A DNA stretch of 47,718 nt from Candidatus Omnitrophota bacterium (GCA_023819035.1 JAMWCL010000005.1:1-47718), one strand, 5' to 3'. Positions 37,831-46,726 are shown, counted from the stretch's first letter. Notes: generated by a model from the sequence alone, not told the origin. Made by a program: numbers and translations.

Positions 37831-38400
37831 ATGAGACATAGAAAAAAAAGATTACAATTAAATCGCTTTACCAGCTGGAGAAAGGCAACTATAAAAAGCC
37901 TCACCCGAAATTTACTTCTTTATGAAAGGATTAAAACTACCCTCACCAAAGCTAAGGCAGCAAAGGTATGGGTAGATAAACTTATCAGCTTGGCTAAAGA
38001 TAATGGATTATCAGCTAAACGACAGGCTTTTAAGATATTAGGGGATCATAAGTTAGTTAGATTACTTTTTAATGAGATTGCCAATCGTTTTAAAGAAAAA
38101 ACAGGTGGATATACCCGCATCCTAAGATTAAATAGGAGAAGAGGGGATAACGCCCAAATGGTAATTTTAGAACTTACAGCGATTAAAAAAGTAGAACGAG
38201 AAAAACCAAAAAAGGAAAGGAGATTAGAAACAAAACCCCCTGAAAGGAAACCTGAGATTCCGGAAGAAAAACCAAAAGAAGAAAGTAAGCCCGAAGGTCC
38301 TGTGGTTGTTAAAGAAAAGCCAACGGTGGTTAAGAAACCTACCAAACATTTTCTGGGCGGATTAAGAAAGATATTCAAAAAAGAAAGAGATTCTCTGTAA
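37831..38400 (+). CDS. rplQ: 50S ribosomal protein L17 (bL17) with C-terminal extension
   Basis: A 189-residue protein. Residues 1 to about 116 are the normal L17 domain (MRHRKKRLQLNRFTSWRKAT and RGDNAQMVILELT). After that a tail of about 70 residues rich in Lys, Glu and Pro follows (KPPERKPEIPEEKPKEESKP) ending with a basic patch FLGGLRKIFKKERDSL. Tails of this sort occur in several phyla and are probably disordered and exposed. The ATG directly follows the rpoA stop. Confidence 0.95.
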   Translation: MRHRKKRLQLNRFTSWRKATIKSLTRNLLLYERIKTTLTKAKAAKVWVDKLISLAKDNGLSAKRQAFKILGDHKLVRLLFNEIANRFKEKTGGYTRILRLNRRRGDNAQMVILELTAIKKVEREKPKKERRLETKPPERKPEIPEEKPKEESKPEGPVVVKEKPTVVKKPTKHFLGGLRKIFKKERDSL

Positions 38401-38410
38401 GTTCTAATTT

Positions 38411-39586
38411 ATGCGGATAGAAAGAATAATTGCTCAGCGCTTAAAAGATATAAATCCCTCACCAACTTTAGCAATCACTGCAAAGGCAAAAAAACTAAAA
38501 CAAGAGGGAAAAGATATTGTAAATTTTGCAGGTGGCGAACCTGATTTTGATACCCCATTATTTATTAAACAAGCAGCAATTGAAGCGATAAATTCAGGGT
38601 TTACTAAATATACCCCTTCCACAGGAATCCCTGAATTAAAAAAACTTATCTCTGAGAAATTCAAAAAGGATAATTCCTTAGATTATAGCCCAGAGCAGAT
38701 TGTGGTTTCCTGCGGAGCCAAGCATAGTATCTTTAACGCCTTACTGACCTTAATAAATCCGCAAGATGAGGTGCTTATCCCTTCTCCCCATTGGGTAAGT
38801 TATCAAGAGATGGTTAAGATATGCGAAGGTATACCCAGATTTATTCCTACTTCTGCAGAGGATAATTTTAAGATTAATATCAAGCAGTTAGAAAGATATA
38901 TTGGTAAAAAAACAAAACTTCTGATCTTAAATAGCCCTTCAAATCCTACTGGTTGCGTTTATAATTTGGATGAATTAAAAGAGATTTCTTCCTTGTGTGT
39001 GGAGAAAAAGATCTTTGTCATCTCGGATGAGGTATATGAGAATTTCATCTATGATAACCATAAACATATATCTATTGCTAGTCTTAATCAAGATATATAT
39101 AATTTAACCATTACCATAAATGGAGTCTCTAAATCCTTTTCTATGACTGGCTGGCGTATCGGTTATCTAGGAGGACCAGTTGAGATTATAGAAGCGATCT
39201 CTAAATTACAGGATCATTCTACCTCTAATCCTACCTCTATTAGTCAAAAGGCAGCATTGATTGCATTAAGTACTAATAATAAATTTCTCATAGAGATTAA
39301 AGAAGAATTTCAAAAAAGACGCGATTATTTAGTATCCAGACTTAAAAGAATAAAAAAATTAAGTTTTGTTATCCCCGAAGGTGCTTTTTATATATTCTGC
39401 GATATTACAAAAACAGAACTAGATTCTTTAACCTTTGCTAATCGGTTACTAGAGGAGGCAATGGTTAGTGTTATACCCGGCAAAGATTTTGGCAGTGACA
39501 ATCATATCCGGATAAGCTTTGCTACTGATATAGAACAGATAAAAAAAGGAATTGATAGATTAGAAGAATGGATTAATAAATTATAA
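38411..39586 (+). CDS. Aspartate aminotransferase-like PLP enzyme (class I/II)
   Basis: A 391-residue fold-type I aminotransferase, probably making aspartate from oxaloacetate and glutamate or the reverse. It has SPSNPTGCVY for substrate and cofactor binding, the PLP lysine Lys241 in SKSFSMTGWRIGY, and the C-terminal arginine in IRISFATD. Aromatic substrates are also possible within this subgroup. It begins 10 bases after rplQ without a visible terminator or promoter. Together with malate dehydrogenase and isocitrate dehydrogenase downstream it fits 2-oxoglutarate and oxaloacetate metabolism. Confidence 0.88.
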   Translation: MRIERIIAQRLKDINPSPTLAITAKAKKLKQEGKDIVNFAGGEPDFDTPLFIKQAAIEAINSGFTKYTPSTGIPELKKLISEKFKKDNSLDYSPEQIVVSCGAKHSIFNALLTLINPQDEVLIPSPHWVSYQEMVKICEGIPRFIPTSAEDNFKINIKQLERYIGKKTKLLILNSPSNPTGCVYNLDELKEISSLCVEKKIFVISDEVYENFIYDNHKHISIASLNQDIYNLTITINGVSKSFSMTGWRIGYLGGPVEIIEAISKLQDHSTSNPTSISQKAALIALSTNNKFLIEIKEEFQKRRDYLVSRLKRIKKLSFVIPEGAFYIFCDITKTELDSLTFANRLLEEAMVSVIPGKDFGSDNHIRISFATDIEQIKKGIDRLEEWINKL

Positions 39587-39600
39587 ATCTTACGGAATAA

Positions 39601-40854
39601 ATGTCTAAGACAATTGCTGAAAAAATACTCAGTGCTCATGCGGGTTGCGACTTAAAAGCAGGTGATTTTGCTATCTGTAAGGTTGATTTTACTTTTAGTC
39701 AAGATGGAACATCAAATATTATTATTGACCGCTTAGAGGAACTTAAGGTTAAAAAACTTAAAACCAGATTTTGCATGGTAATTGACCACAACGCCCCTTC
39801 ACCTAATGAGGGGGTTTCTAAGGTTCATAAAAGGATGCGTCAGTTTGCCAATGATTATCAGGTAGAACTCTATGATATTGGCTGCGGTGTATGCCATCAG
39901 GTTATTCCGGAATCAGCCCAGATACTTCCGGGAGATTTAGTATTAGGCGCAGATTCCCATACCTGTACATATGGTGCATTGGGTATATTTTCTACAGGGG
40001 TTGGTTCTACGGATTTAGCTATTACTTTAGCTACTGGTAAAAATTGGTTTAGGGTTCCTGAAACAATTAAAATAATTGTTAAAGGTAATATACCCAAGGG
40101 TGTCTTTGCTAAGGATATAATCCTTCATATTATAAAAAAAATAAAAGCCGATGGAGCAACCTATAAGGCAATAGAATTTGCGGGAGAGGTAATCAATAAA
40201 TTAGATATGGATGGTCGCTTTACTATCTCTAATATGGTTGTAGAGATGGGGGCAAAGGTAGGTTTTATGCCTTTTGACAAAAAGACTCTTTTCTGGTATA
40301 AAGAAAGGGGCTGTTCAGTTAAAAGGATAAAACCCGTTGTTGCAGATAATGATGCTAATTATAGCCAGATCATAGAATTTGATATATCGAACTTAAAACC
40401 ACAGGTTGCCTGTCCTCATAATGTAGATAATGTGATCTCAGTGGATGAACTAAAGAATATTAATATAAATGAAGCATTCTTAGGCACCTGTACAAATGGA
40501 AGATTGCAGGATTTAAAGATTGCCGCCTCTATATTAAAATCACGTAAAGTTAAAAAAGGTGTAAAATTTATTATTGCACCTGCTTCACGTAAGATTTTAC
40601 TGGAAGCAATTAAATTAGGTTTAATTGAAATATTTATTAAGGCAAGGGCGGTAGTAGTTGCTCCTGGTTGCGGACCATGTGTAGGTACCCATAACGGTAT
40701 CCCTGCGGATGGAGAGGTGGTTATCTCTACCGCAAATAGAAACTTTAAAGGTAGAATGGGAAATCCTAAGGCTTTTATATATTTGGCATCACCAGCCACA
40801 GTTACTGCCTCAGCAGTTGATGGAAGAATCTCCGATCCTCGGAAATATTTATAA
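39601..40854 (+). CDS. Aconitase/3-isopropylmalate dehydratase-type hydro-lyase, large subunit
   Basis: A 417-residue iron-sulfur hydro-lyase of the LeuC/homoaconitase branch. Cluster cysteines are Cys297 (GTCTNGR), Cys357 and Cys360 (APGCGPCVG). GADSHTCTYGALG and the TTGKNWFRVPE-like block ATGKNWFRVPETI are typical. The family includes isopropylmalate dehydratase, homoaconitase and two-subunit aconitases. With an isocitrate-type dehydrogenase and malate dehydrogenase nearby, and no leuA, I infer aconitase activity. The small subunit is at 41925, with pilT between. A biochemical test would be needed to choose. Confidence 0.85.
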   Translation: MSKTIAEKILSAHAGCDLKAGDFAICKVDFTFSQDGTSNIIIDRLEELKVKKLKTRFCMVIDHNAPSPNEGVSKVHKRMRQFANDYQVELYDIGCGVCHQVIPESAQILPGDLVLGADSHTCTYGALGIFSTGVGSTDLAITLATGKNWFRVPETIKIIVKGNIPKGVFAKDIILHIIKKIKADGATYKAIEFAGEVINKLDMDGRFTISNMVVEMGAKVGFMPFDKKTLFWYKERGCSVKRIKPVVADNDANYSQIIEFDISNLKPQVACPHNVDNVISVDELKNININEAFLGTCTNGRLQDLKIAASILKSRKVKKGVKFIIAPASRKILLEAIKLGLIEIFIKARAVVVAPGCGPCVGTHNGIPADGEVVISTANRNFKGRMGNPKAFIYLASPATVTASAVDGRISDPRKYL

Positions 40855-40869
40855 AAAGGAGGATAGAAA

Positions 40870-41916
40870 ATGGAAATCAAGGAGCTACTTTTATTATGTA
40901 TCGAAAAGAAGGCTTCTGATATCCATATTACGGAAGATGAACCGCCCATATTAAGAATTAATGGAAAATTGATTCGTACAAATCTTCCTGTATTAGAAAG
41001 AAATGAATTAAAAAAGATGATTTATAGCATTTTAACAAGTACTCAAAAGGAGGTATTTGAAAGAGATCTGGAACTGGATTTTTCTTTAGCTCTTCCGGGG
41101 TTAGATAGATTTAGGGTAAATATACATATGCAAAGAGGCTCGGTGGAAGCAGCATTTAGACGCGTTCCTTTAAATATACCTAGCCTTGAAGAACTAGGTC
41201 TTCCTCCCATTGCCATTGAGTTAGCCCGTAAACCCAATGGTTTAGTTTTAGTTACCGGACCTACAGGAGTAGGTAAAACCACAACTTTGGCAGCAATGAT
41301 TAATTTGATTAATCATGAAAGGGAATGTCTTATCGTCTGTATTGAGGACCCCATTGAATTTGTATTTACCAATAAAAAGAGCATCATTAAACAAAGGGAG
41401 GTCTATTCAGATACCCATAGTTTTGCAGAAGCACTAAGACATGCCTTAAGACAAGACCCCAATGTAATTGTGGTGGGTGAGATGCGAGACTTAGAAACTA
41501 TCTCTACCACCCTTACCGCTGCAGAAACCGGTCATTTAGTCTTAGCCACCTTACATACCCCTGATGCACCTCAGACCGTAGAAAGAATTATTGATGTATT
41601 CCCTCCTCATCAACAGCAACAGGTAAAACTACAACTAGCAGATTCTCTTCAGGGGGTAATCTCCCAACTTTTACTTCCTCGGGCAGATGGACAAGGACGC
41701 ATTCTTGCTACCGAAATAATGATTGCCACCCCGGGTATAAGAAATCTTATCCGTGAACAAGAGATCGAACAAATCCCTACCCTGATGCAAACAGGTGCAC
41801 AATATGGCATGAAGACTATGGATAAGTCCTTAAAGGAACTATACCAGGCAGGTCTAATTACCTTAGATGTAGCAATGTCTAAGGTTAAAAATATTGATGA
41901 ATTTAAACAATTATAG
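40870..41916 (+). CDS. pilT: PilT/VirB11-type twitching ATPase
   Basis: A 348-residue AAA-like secretion ATPase that powers type IV pilus retraction. It has an N-terminal PAS-like domain (LLLLCIEKKASDIHITEDEPP), Walker A GPTGVGKT at 130-137, an Asp box CIEDPIEF, Walker B VIVVGEMRD, and the His box GHLVLATLHT. The C-terminus AEIM-like ATEIMIATPGIRNLIRE is PilT-type rather than PilB. No other pilus genes are near. It sits between the two subunit genes of the aconitase-type enzyme, an odd place. A GGAGGA (40858-40863) precedes its ATG. Confidence 0.93.
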   Translation: MEIKELLLLCIEKKASDIHITEDEPPILRINGKLIRTNLPVLERNELKKMIYSILTSTQKEVFERDLELDFSLALPGLDRFRVNIHMQRGSVEAAFRRVPLNIPSLEELGLPPIAIELARKPNGLVLVTGPTGVGKTTTLAAMINLINHERECLIVCIEDPIEFVFTNKKSIIKQREVYSDTHSFAEALRHALRQDPNVIVVGEMRDLETISTTLTAAETGHLVLATLHTPDAPQTVERIIDVFPPHQQQQVKLQLADSLQGVISQLLLPRADGQGRILATEIMIATPGIRNLIREQEIEQIPTLMQTGAQYGMKTMDKSLKELYQAGLITLDVAMSKVKNIDEFKQL

Positions 41917-41924
41917 CCTAAACC

Positions 41925-42428
41925 ATGCATATAGAAGGTAAAGCTATAAAAGTAGGCGATAATATAAATACAGATTTTATTATTTCGGGTAGATACAAAT
42001 TCTCCATAACTGATATAAAGCAATTATCTAAACATATTATGGAAGACATTGATCCTACCTTCGCCTCAAAGATAATTCCTGGCAAATCAATAATTGTTGC
42101 GGGGAAAAACTTCGGAATGGGGTCTTCTCGAGAACAAGCCCCTCTTGTGATTAAGGAATCGGGGATTGTAGCAGTATTAGCCAAAAGTTTTGCACGTATA
42201 TTTTATCGTAATGGTATTAATATCGGATTGGCTTTAATTGAGACAGGAACTGAAAAAATTAATGAGGGGGATAATTTAGTTATCGAACTAGATAAAGGTA
42301 TAGTTAAAGATTTAAATCAAAAAATAGAACTTAAAATTAAACCTTTGCCTTTATTTATGCAAAAGATCCTTTCTGAAGGTGGAATAATTAACTTTTACAG
42401 GAAATATCATAACCTTCCTTCATTATAA
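41925..42428 (+). CDS. Aconitase/3-isopropylmalate dehydratase-type hydro-lyase, small subunit
   Basis: A 167-residue swivel domain of the LeuD/homoaconitase branch. GDNINTDFIISGRY and GKNFGMGSSREQAPLVIKESG carry the substrate-binding loops. The specificity loop here reads YKFS, which differs from the YLRT or YLVY types I recall for homoaconitase and isopropylmalate isomerase. It partners the large subunit encoded at 39601. It precedes the isocitrate dehydrogenase by six bases. Confidence 0.85.
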   Translation: MHIEGKAIKVGDNINTDFIISGRYKFSITDIKQLSKHIMEDIDPTFASKIIPGKSIIVAGKNFGMGSSREQAPLVIKESGIVAVLAKSFARIFYRNGINIGLALIETGTEKINEGDNLVIELDKGIVKDLNQKIELKIKPLPLFMQKILSEGGIINFYRKYHNLPSL

Positions 42429-42434
42429 TAATCT

Positions 42435-43523
42435 ATGGTGTATCGGATCACATTAATTCCCGGAGATGGCATTGGACCTGAGGTAATCTTAGCTGCCAAA
42501 AGATGTATTGAAGCAACCGGTGTAAAGATTGAATGGGAGGAGGCGCTTGCAGGCGAAGAAGCGCTTAATAAAACTGGAGAATTATTACCTAAGCAGACAC
42601 TTTATTCTATAGAAAAAAATAAAGTTGCTTTAAAAGGCCCAATTACTACTCCTATCGGAACAGGTTTTCGTTCCGTAAATGTCAGTTTAAGACAAACCTT
42701 AGATTTATATGCATGTATCCGTCCTGCCAAATCTTACGAGGGGACCAAATCACTTTATCCTGATATCGACCTTATAGTTATACGGGAAAATACAGAAGAT
42801 CTCTATGTAGGCATTGAGTTCGAAAAGGGCTCTTCCCAGGCAAAAGATCTTATTGCTGAGATAGAAAAATACACTCAAAAAAGAATCCGCTCCGATTCAG
42901 GTCTTTCCATAAAACCTATTTCCTCATTCGCTTCCGAGCGCATCATAAGATTTGCTTTTGAGTATGCCTTGCGATTTGCGCGAAAGAAAGTGACCGTGGT
43001 AACTAAGGCAAATATTATGAAATTTACTGATGGATTATTTTTAGAAAGCGCCCGGAAGGTAGCCAAAGAATACACAAATAGAATAATCTTTGAAGAGGCC
43101 TTGGTAGATAATATTGCAATGCAGTTAGTACAAAAACCAAAGAATTTTGATGTTCTGGTTCTACCTAATCTTTATGGTGATATAATCTCCGATTTATGCG
43201 CAGGTCTGGTAGGGGGATTAGGGGTTGCGCCGGGAGCAAACCTTGGTGATAAGATTGCTATCTTTGAAGCAGTCCATGGTTCGGCACCAAAATATAAGGG
43301 TTTAAACAAGGTTAATCCTACTGCGATGATCCTGTCCGGTGTTATGATGCTTAAACACATAAAAGAAGAAAAAGCAGCCCAGAAATTAGAGAATGCAGTT
43401 AAAGAGGTACTAAAAGAGGCAAAATTCGTTACCTATGATTTAAAATCTTCTCCCAATGACCCCACCGCAGTAGGAACCCAAGAGATGGCCGAGGCAATAA
43501 TTAAAAAAATTAAAGATCGGTAA
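42435..43523 (+). CDS. NAD-type isocitrate dehydrogenase-like enzyme
   Basis: A 362-residue beta-decarboxylating dehydrogenase. The substrate loop [18 protein letters not shown] and [13 protein letters not shown] are of isocitrate dehydrogenase type; isopropylmalate dehydrogenases have ELTGGIYFG at the second place. [10 protein letters not shown] carries the metal-binding Asp pair, and HGSAPKY contacts the cofactor. Homoisocitrate dehydrogenase cannot be excluded. It follows the aconitase-type small subunit and precedes malate dehydrogenase, consistent with the oxidative branch of the TCA cycle. Confidence 0.85.
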   Translation: MVYRITLIPGDGIGPEVILAAKRCIEATGVKIEWEEALAGEEALNKTGELLPKQTLYSIEKNKVALKGPITTPIGTGFRSVNVSLRQTLDLYACIRPAKSYEGTKSLYPDIDLIVIRENTEDLYVGIEFEKGSSQAKDLIAEIEKYTQKRIRSDSGLSIKPISSFASERIIRFAFEYALRFARKKVTVVTKANIMKFTDGLFLESARKVAKEYTNRIIFEEALVDNIAMQLVQKPKNFDVLVLPNLYGDIISDLCAGLVGGLGVAPGANLGDKIAIFEAVHGSAPKYKGLNKVNPTAMILSGVMMLKHIKEEKAAQKLENAVKEVLKEAKFVTYDLKSSPNDPTAVGTQEMAEAIIKKIKDR

Positions 43524-43527
43524 AAAT

Positions 43528-44454
43528 ATGAAGATCTCTATAATTGGCGCAGGTAATGTTGGTGGTATGACTGCACTGCAGTTAGCCCAAAATAGAATAA
43601 ATAAGATAATCTTAATAGATAAATTATTAGGTTTAGCCGAAGGCAAGGCGTTTGATTTAGAGGATGTCAAAGCACTTTTAAAGCTTGATTATGATATCGA
43701 AGGTACGGATGACTTTGAAAGTATAAGGGATTCTGCAATTATAATAATTACTGCGGGTTTTCCCCGTCAGCCAGGGATGACTCGTGAGGAGCTCTTAAAT
43801 AAGAATGCTACGATAGTTAAGGAGATAGCTTTAAATATAAAAAAATTTGCTCCTGAATCTATAGTAATTGTAGTTACTAATCCTTTAGATGTAATGACCT
43901 ACCTGGTTTTAAAGATAACGGGTTTTAATCCTAAAAGAATATTAGGAATGGGAATAGGTTTAGATACCGCCAGATTTATAAATCTTATTAGTAAAAAACT
44001 AAATGTTTCTGTTTTAGATATCGAAGCCTGTGTAATAGGCAATCACGGTGAGGCAATGTTACCCTTATCAAGATTCACAAATATAAAAGGGATTCCTTTA
44101 GAGGAATTCCTTGAAGAAAAAGATATTGAAGAGTTAGTTAAAAAGACTGTCGAACGAGGAAAGGAGATTGTCCAACGTTTAGGTACTGGGAGTGCTTATT
44201 TTGCACCTTCCCTGGCTATAACCTCTTTAGTAAAAGCCATTGTTAAAGATGAAAAGCGCATTTTGGGAGTAAGCGCCTATTTAGATGGCCAATATGGGCT
44301 AAAGGATATCTGTATCGGTGTTCCTTGTCGGATAGGTAAAGAGGGCATAGAAGAGATTATCCAGTTAGAATTAAACAGAAAAGAAAGGGAATCTTTTTTA
44401 AAATCCGCAGAATCAATCCGTACACAAATCAAAAGCTTAGATATTAATGTATGA
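43528..44454 (+). CDS. mdh: Malate dehydrogenase
   Basis: A 308-residue NAD-dependent enzyme of the LDH-like malate dehydrogenase group. GAGNVGG at 7-13, the specificity loop FPRQPGMTR with Arg80 and Arg86, Asp146/Arg149 in GLDTARF, and catalytic His173 in GNHGEAM. The Arg pair argues for malate over lactate. It interconverts malate and oxaloacetate and overlaps the next gene by eight bases. Confidence 0.92.
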   Translation: MKISIIGAGNVGGMTALQLAQNRINKIILIDKLLGLAEGKAFDLEDVKALLKLDYDIEGTDDFESIRDSAIIIITAGFPRQPGMTREELLNKNATIVKEIALNIKKFAPESIVIVVTNPLDVMTYLVLKITGFNPKRILGMGIGLDTARFINLISKKLNVSVLDIEACVIGNHGEAMLPLSRFTNIKGIPLEEFLEEKDIEELVKKTVERGKEIVQRLGTGSAYFAPSLAITSLVKAIVKDEKRILGVSAYLDGQYGLKDICIGVPCRIGKEGIEEIIQLELNRKERESFLKSAESIRTQIKSLDINV

Positions 44455-45751
44455 TCTAGCAATAATCGGCGCAGGTTGGGCAGGATTTAGTGCAGTCATA
44501 AAAGCCAAAGAAGCAGGGCTTAAGGTTATCCTTATCGAAAAAGATAAATTAGGAGGAACCTGTTTAAATTCTGGCTGTATCCCCACCAAGGCCCTTATTC
44601 AGTCGGCAAAAGTCTTTTCTTTAATTAAAAAATCTTCTCGCTTTGGAATCGAATTAGATAATCCCCGCATAAACCTTTCCTCTATTCAAGAAAGAAAAGA
44701 AAGGATTATTCAACAGCTTAAGAAGGGTATGGAGCTTATTCTTAAAGGGGTTGAATTCGTCAATTCTCCTGCAGAGCTTATTTCTCCTGATCAGATAAAA
44801 ATTAATGATCGCAAGATCGAAGCTAGGTTTATCCTCTTGGCTACTGGCTCAAAGCCTATGGAACTACCTAACTTAAAATTTGATCACAAAAAAATCATCT
44901 CTAGTGATGATATCTTAAATCTTAAAGATATACCTAATTCACTTTTAATTATTGGAGGAGGAATCATCGGTTGCGAGTTTGCCAGTTTATTCTCTTTTTT
45001 AGGAACTACAGTCTCTATTGTAGAACTTATGCCTCAACTTTTGCCTGGTCAAGATTACGAAGTAGCCAAAAAACTAGAGGTTATCTTTAAAAAAAGAGGG
45101 ATAAAAATAAATACCAATACCGATGCTACTAAGGTTAATCTTTTAGATTATGATTTGGTCTTGCTTTGTATTGGCAGAATCCCGAATATCCATAATCTTG
45201 GTTTAGAGAAAATTGGGATAAAATTAGAGAAAAATAAGATCTTTGTTGATGATTACCTAAGAACCTCTATAGCAAATATTTACGCAGCAGGAGATTGCAC
45301 AGGAAAGATTATGCTTGCGCATTTTGCCAGCTTTCAGGGAACAAAAGCAGTTTATAATATAATTAATTCTTGCAATCCTAAAAAGGTAGAAAAAAGTAGT
45401 ATTCCTAACTGTATCTTTACTGAACCAGAGATAGCCAGTGTAGGAATAACTGAACAGATTGCTCAAGAAAAAAACTTAGAGATTAAAATAAATAAATTTG
45501 ACTTCTTAGGTTCGGGTATGGCACATATATTGGATGAAACCGAGGGATTCGTCAAGGTAATCTCGGATATAAAAACTGATCGCATATTAGGTGCTTCCAT
45601 AATTGGCCCAAAGGCTACTGAGCTTATTAGTATCTTTACTTTAGCTATAGAATCTCAACTTACTACCAACCAGATTAAAGAAATCATCTTCGCCCATCCC
45701 ACACTCTCCGAAGCTGTCTCCGAAACATTTAAGAAAAACTATGGAATCTAA
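44447..45751 (+). CDS. lpdA: Dihydrolipoamide dehydrogenase (E3)
   Basis: A 434-residue FAD disulfide oxidoreductase. FAD loop GAGWAG at 8-13, redox cysteines Cys39 and Cys44 in GGTCLNSGCIPTKA, NAD loop GGGIIGCEFASLF, second FAD block YAAGDCTG, and the C-terminal HPTLSEAV with the His-Glu pair. It reoxidises dihydrolipoamide bound to 2-oxoacid complexes or the glycine cleavage H-protein. Somewhat short for the family. No E1 or E2 gene is near; the only lipoyl carrier is the small protein at 46357. Confidence 0.92.
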   Translation: MYDLAIIGAGWAGFSAVIKAKEAGLKVILIEKDKLGGTCLNSGCIPTKALIQSAKVFSLIKKSSRFGIELDNPRINLSSIQERKERIIQQLKKGMELILKGVEFVNSPAELISPDQIKINDRKIEARFILLATGSKPMELPNLKFDHKKIISSDDILNLKDIPNSLLIIGGGIIGCEFASLFSFLGTTVSIVELMPQLLPGQDYEVAKKLEVIFKKRGIKINTNTDATKVNLLDYDLVLLCIGRIPNIHNLGLEKIGIKLEKNKIFVDDYLRTSIANIYAAGDCTGKIMLAHFASFQGTKAVYNIINSCNPKKVEKSSIPNCIFTEPEIASVGITEQIAQEKNLEIKINKFDFLGSGMAHILDETEGFVKVISDIKTDRILGASIIGPKATELISIFTLAIESQLTTNQIKEIIFAHPTLSEAVSETFKKNYGI

Positions 45752-46388
45752 GATTTTTGATTTAGGGTTGGTCGATTTTGCTTCTGCCCGGAGATTCCAA
45801 CAGGAGATCTTCCAGCAGGTTAAAGATGGTATCTTAAAATCTGCTTTAATTATATGTTCCCATTATCCCGTAATTACCTTGGGAAGAAATTATAAAGAAC
45901 AAAATATAAAGGTTAATCTCCAAAAATTAAAGAAGATGAATATAAAGGTAGTTAAGACAGAAAGGGGTGGGGATGTAACCTACCATGGACCAGGCCAGTT
46001 AATTGCTTATCCTATTTTTAATCTTGTTTACTTAAAAAAAGATATCCATTGGTATTTAAGGGCATTAGAAAAGTTAATAATCGATGTTTTAGCAGAATTT
46101 GGTATTTTTGCCAGGAGAATCCCTCGGCTTACTGGAGTATGGGTAAAAGAAGATAAGATTGCTTCCATAGGAATCGCCATTAAAAACTGGGTCACCTTTC
46201 ATGGATTAGCAATTAATGTAAAAGAAGATGACCTTTTTAATTTTTCCTTGATTAGACCTTGCGGAATGGATATAATAATGACATCGGTAGAATCGGTTTT
46301 AAAAAAAAGAGTCTCGATTGATGAGGTTAAACTTGTTTTAACCAGGAGATGGCAAGATGACCAAGGTAATCTTACCCGAATTGGGTGA
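45741..46388 (+). CDS. lipB: Lipoyl(octanoyl) transferase LipB
   Basis: A 215-residue enzyme moving octanoyl from acyl-carrier protein to lipoyl domains. RGGDVTYHGPGQL at 75-87 is the family signature; the catalytic pair is Lys139 (DKIASIGIAI) and Cys174 (IRPCGMD). It overlaps lpdA by 11 bases and the lipoyl protein by 32, so all three are probably translated together. lipA, which would insert sulfur, is not in the window. Confidence 0.95.
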   Translation: MESKIFDLGLVDFASARRFQQEIFQQVKDGILKSALIICSHYPVITLGRNYKEQNIKVNLQKLKKMNIKVVKTERGGDVTYHGPGQLIAYPIFNLVYLKKDIHWYLRALEKLIIDVLAEFGIFARRIPRLTGVWVKEDKIASIGIAIKNWVTFHGLAINVKEDDLFNFSLIRPCGMDIIMTSVESVLKKRVSIDEVKLVLTRRWQDDQGNLTRIG

Positions 46389-46593
46389 GGGAATTGAACA
46401 GGCAACTATATCATTTTGGTTTGTACAGGAAGGCCAAAGAGTAAATGAAAAGGATGACCTAGTAGAGTTAACTACCGATAAAGCCACCTTTAATCTCCCA
46501 TCACCCTGTAGTGGTGTTCTTACCCAAATCTTCTTCCGCGAAGGCGACACAGTAAATATTGGAGAGGTATTGGCAATTATTGAGGAAGAATAA
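46357..46593 (+). CDS. Free-standing E2-type lipoyl domain protein
   Basis: A 78-residue protein that is only a lipoyl domain: LPELGEGIEQATI at 6-18 and the attachment loop TTDKATF with Lys42, followed by the closing SPCSGVLTQIFFREGDTV. It looks like the first domain of a pyruvate or 2-oxoglutarate dehydrogenase E2, not a GcvH. The stop is genuine and is followed by a terminator, so it is not a truncated E2 cut by the window. It starts inside lipB, after AGGAG (46343-46347). It may be a carrier for an undetermined complex using the E3 and LipB encoded just upstream. Confidence 0.85.
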   Translation: MTKVILPELGEGIEQATISFWFVQEGQRVNEKDDLVELTTDKATFNLPSPCSGVLTQIFFREGDTVNIGEVLAIIEEE

Positions 46594-46611
46594 TATAAGT
46601 CTTTAAGAAGT

Positions 46612-46650
46612 AAAACACCCTTTTAATGGTCGAGGGTGTTTTTTATTTTT
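46612..46650 (+). terminator. Rho-independent terminator ending the 38-kb gene run
   Basis: AAAACACCC (46612-46620) pairs with GGGTGTTTT (46634-46642) around a 13-base loop, and a T-rich tail extends to 46650. It is the only clear intrinsic terminator I see from 8746 to this point. Confidence 0.85.
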
Positions 46651-46660
46651 TAGATAATTC

Positions 46661-46689
46661 TTGACATCATATAATTTCTTTAGTATATG
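46661..46689 (+). promoter_or_regulatory. Sigma-70 promoter for the HTH gene
   Basis: TTGACA (46661-46666) and TATATG (46684-46689) have 17-base spacing; the -35 is perfect. A perfect TATAAT at 46670-46675 also exists but lies only three bases after the -35, so it would need a different, poor -35. The promoter lies 11 bases after the terminator. Confidence 0.6.
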
Positions 46690-46726
46690 TAAAATTATTT
46701 AAAATATATTAAAAGAGGTGATTTTT

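Noticed and set aside
39601-43523. Leucine biosynthesis cluster leuC-leuD-leuB
   Set aside because: The dehydrogenase has [13 protein letters not shown] and [18 protein letters not shown], isocitrate type rather than isopropylmalate type; no leuA is present and malate dehydrogenase follows. Not completely excluded for the hydro-lyase itself.
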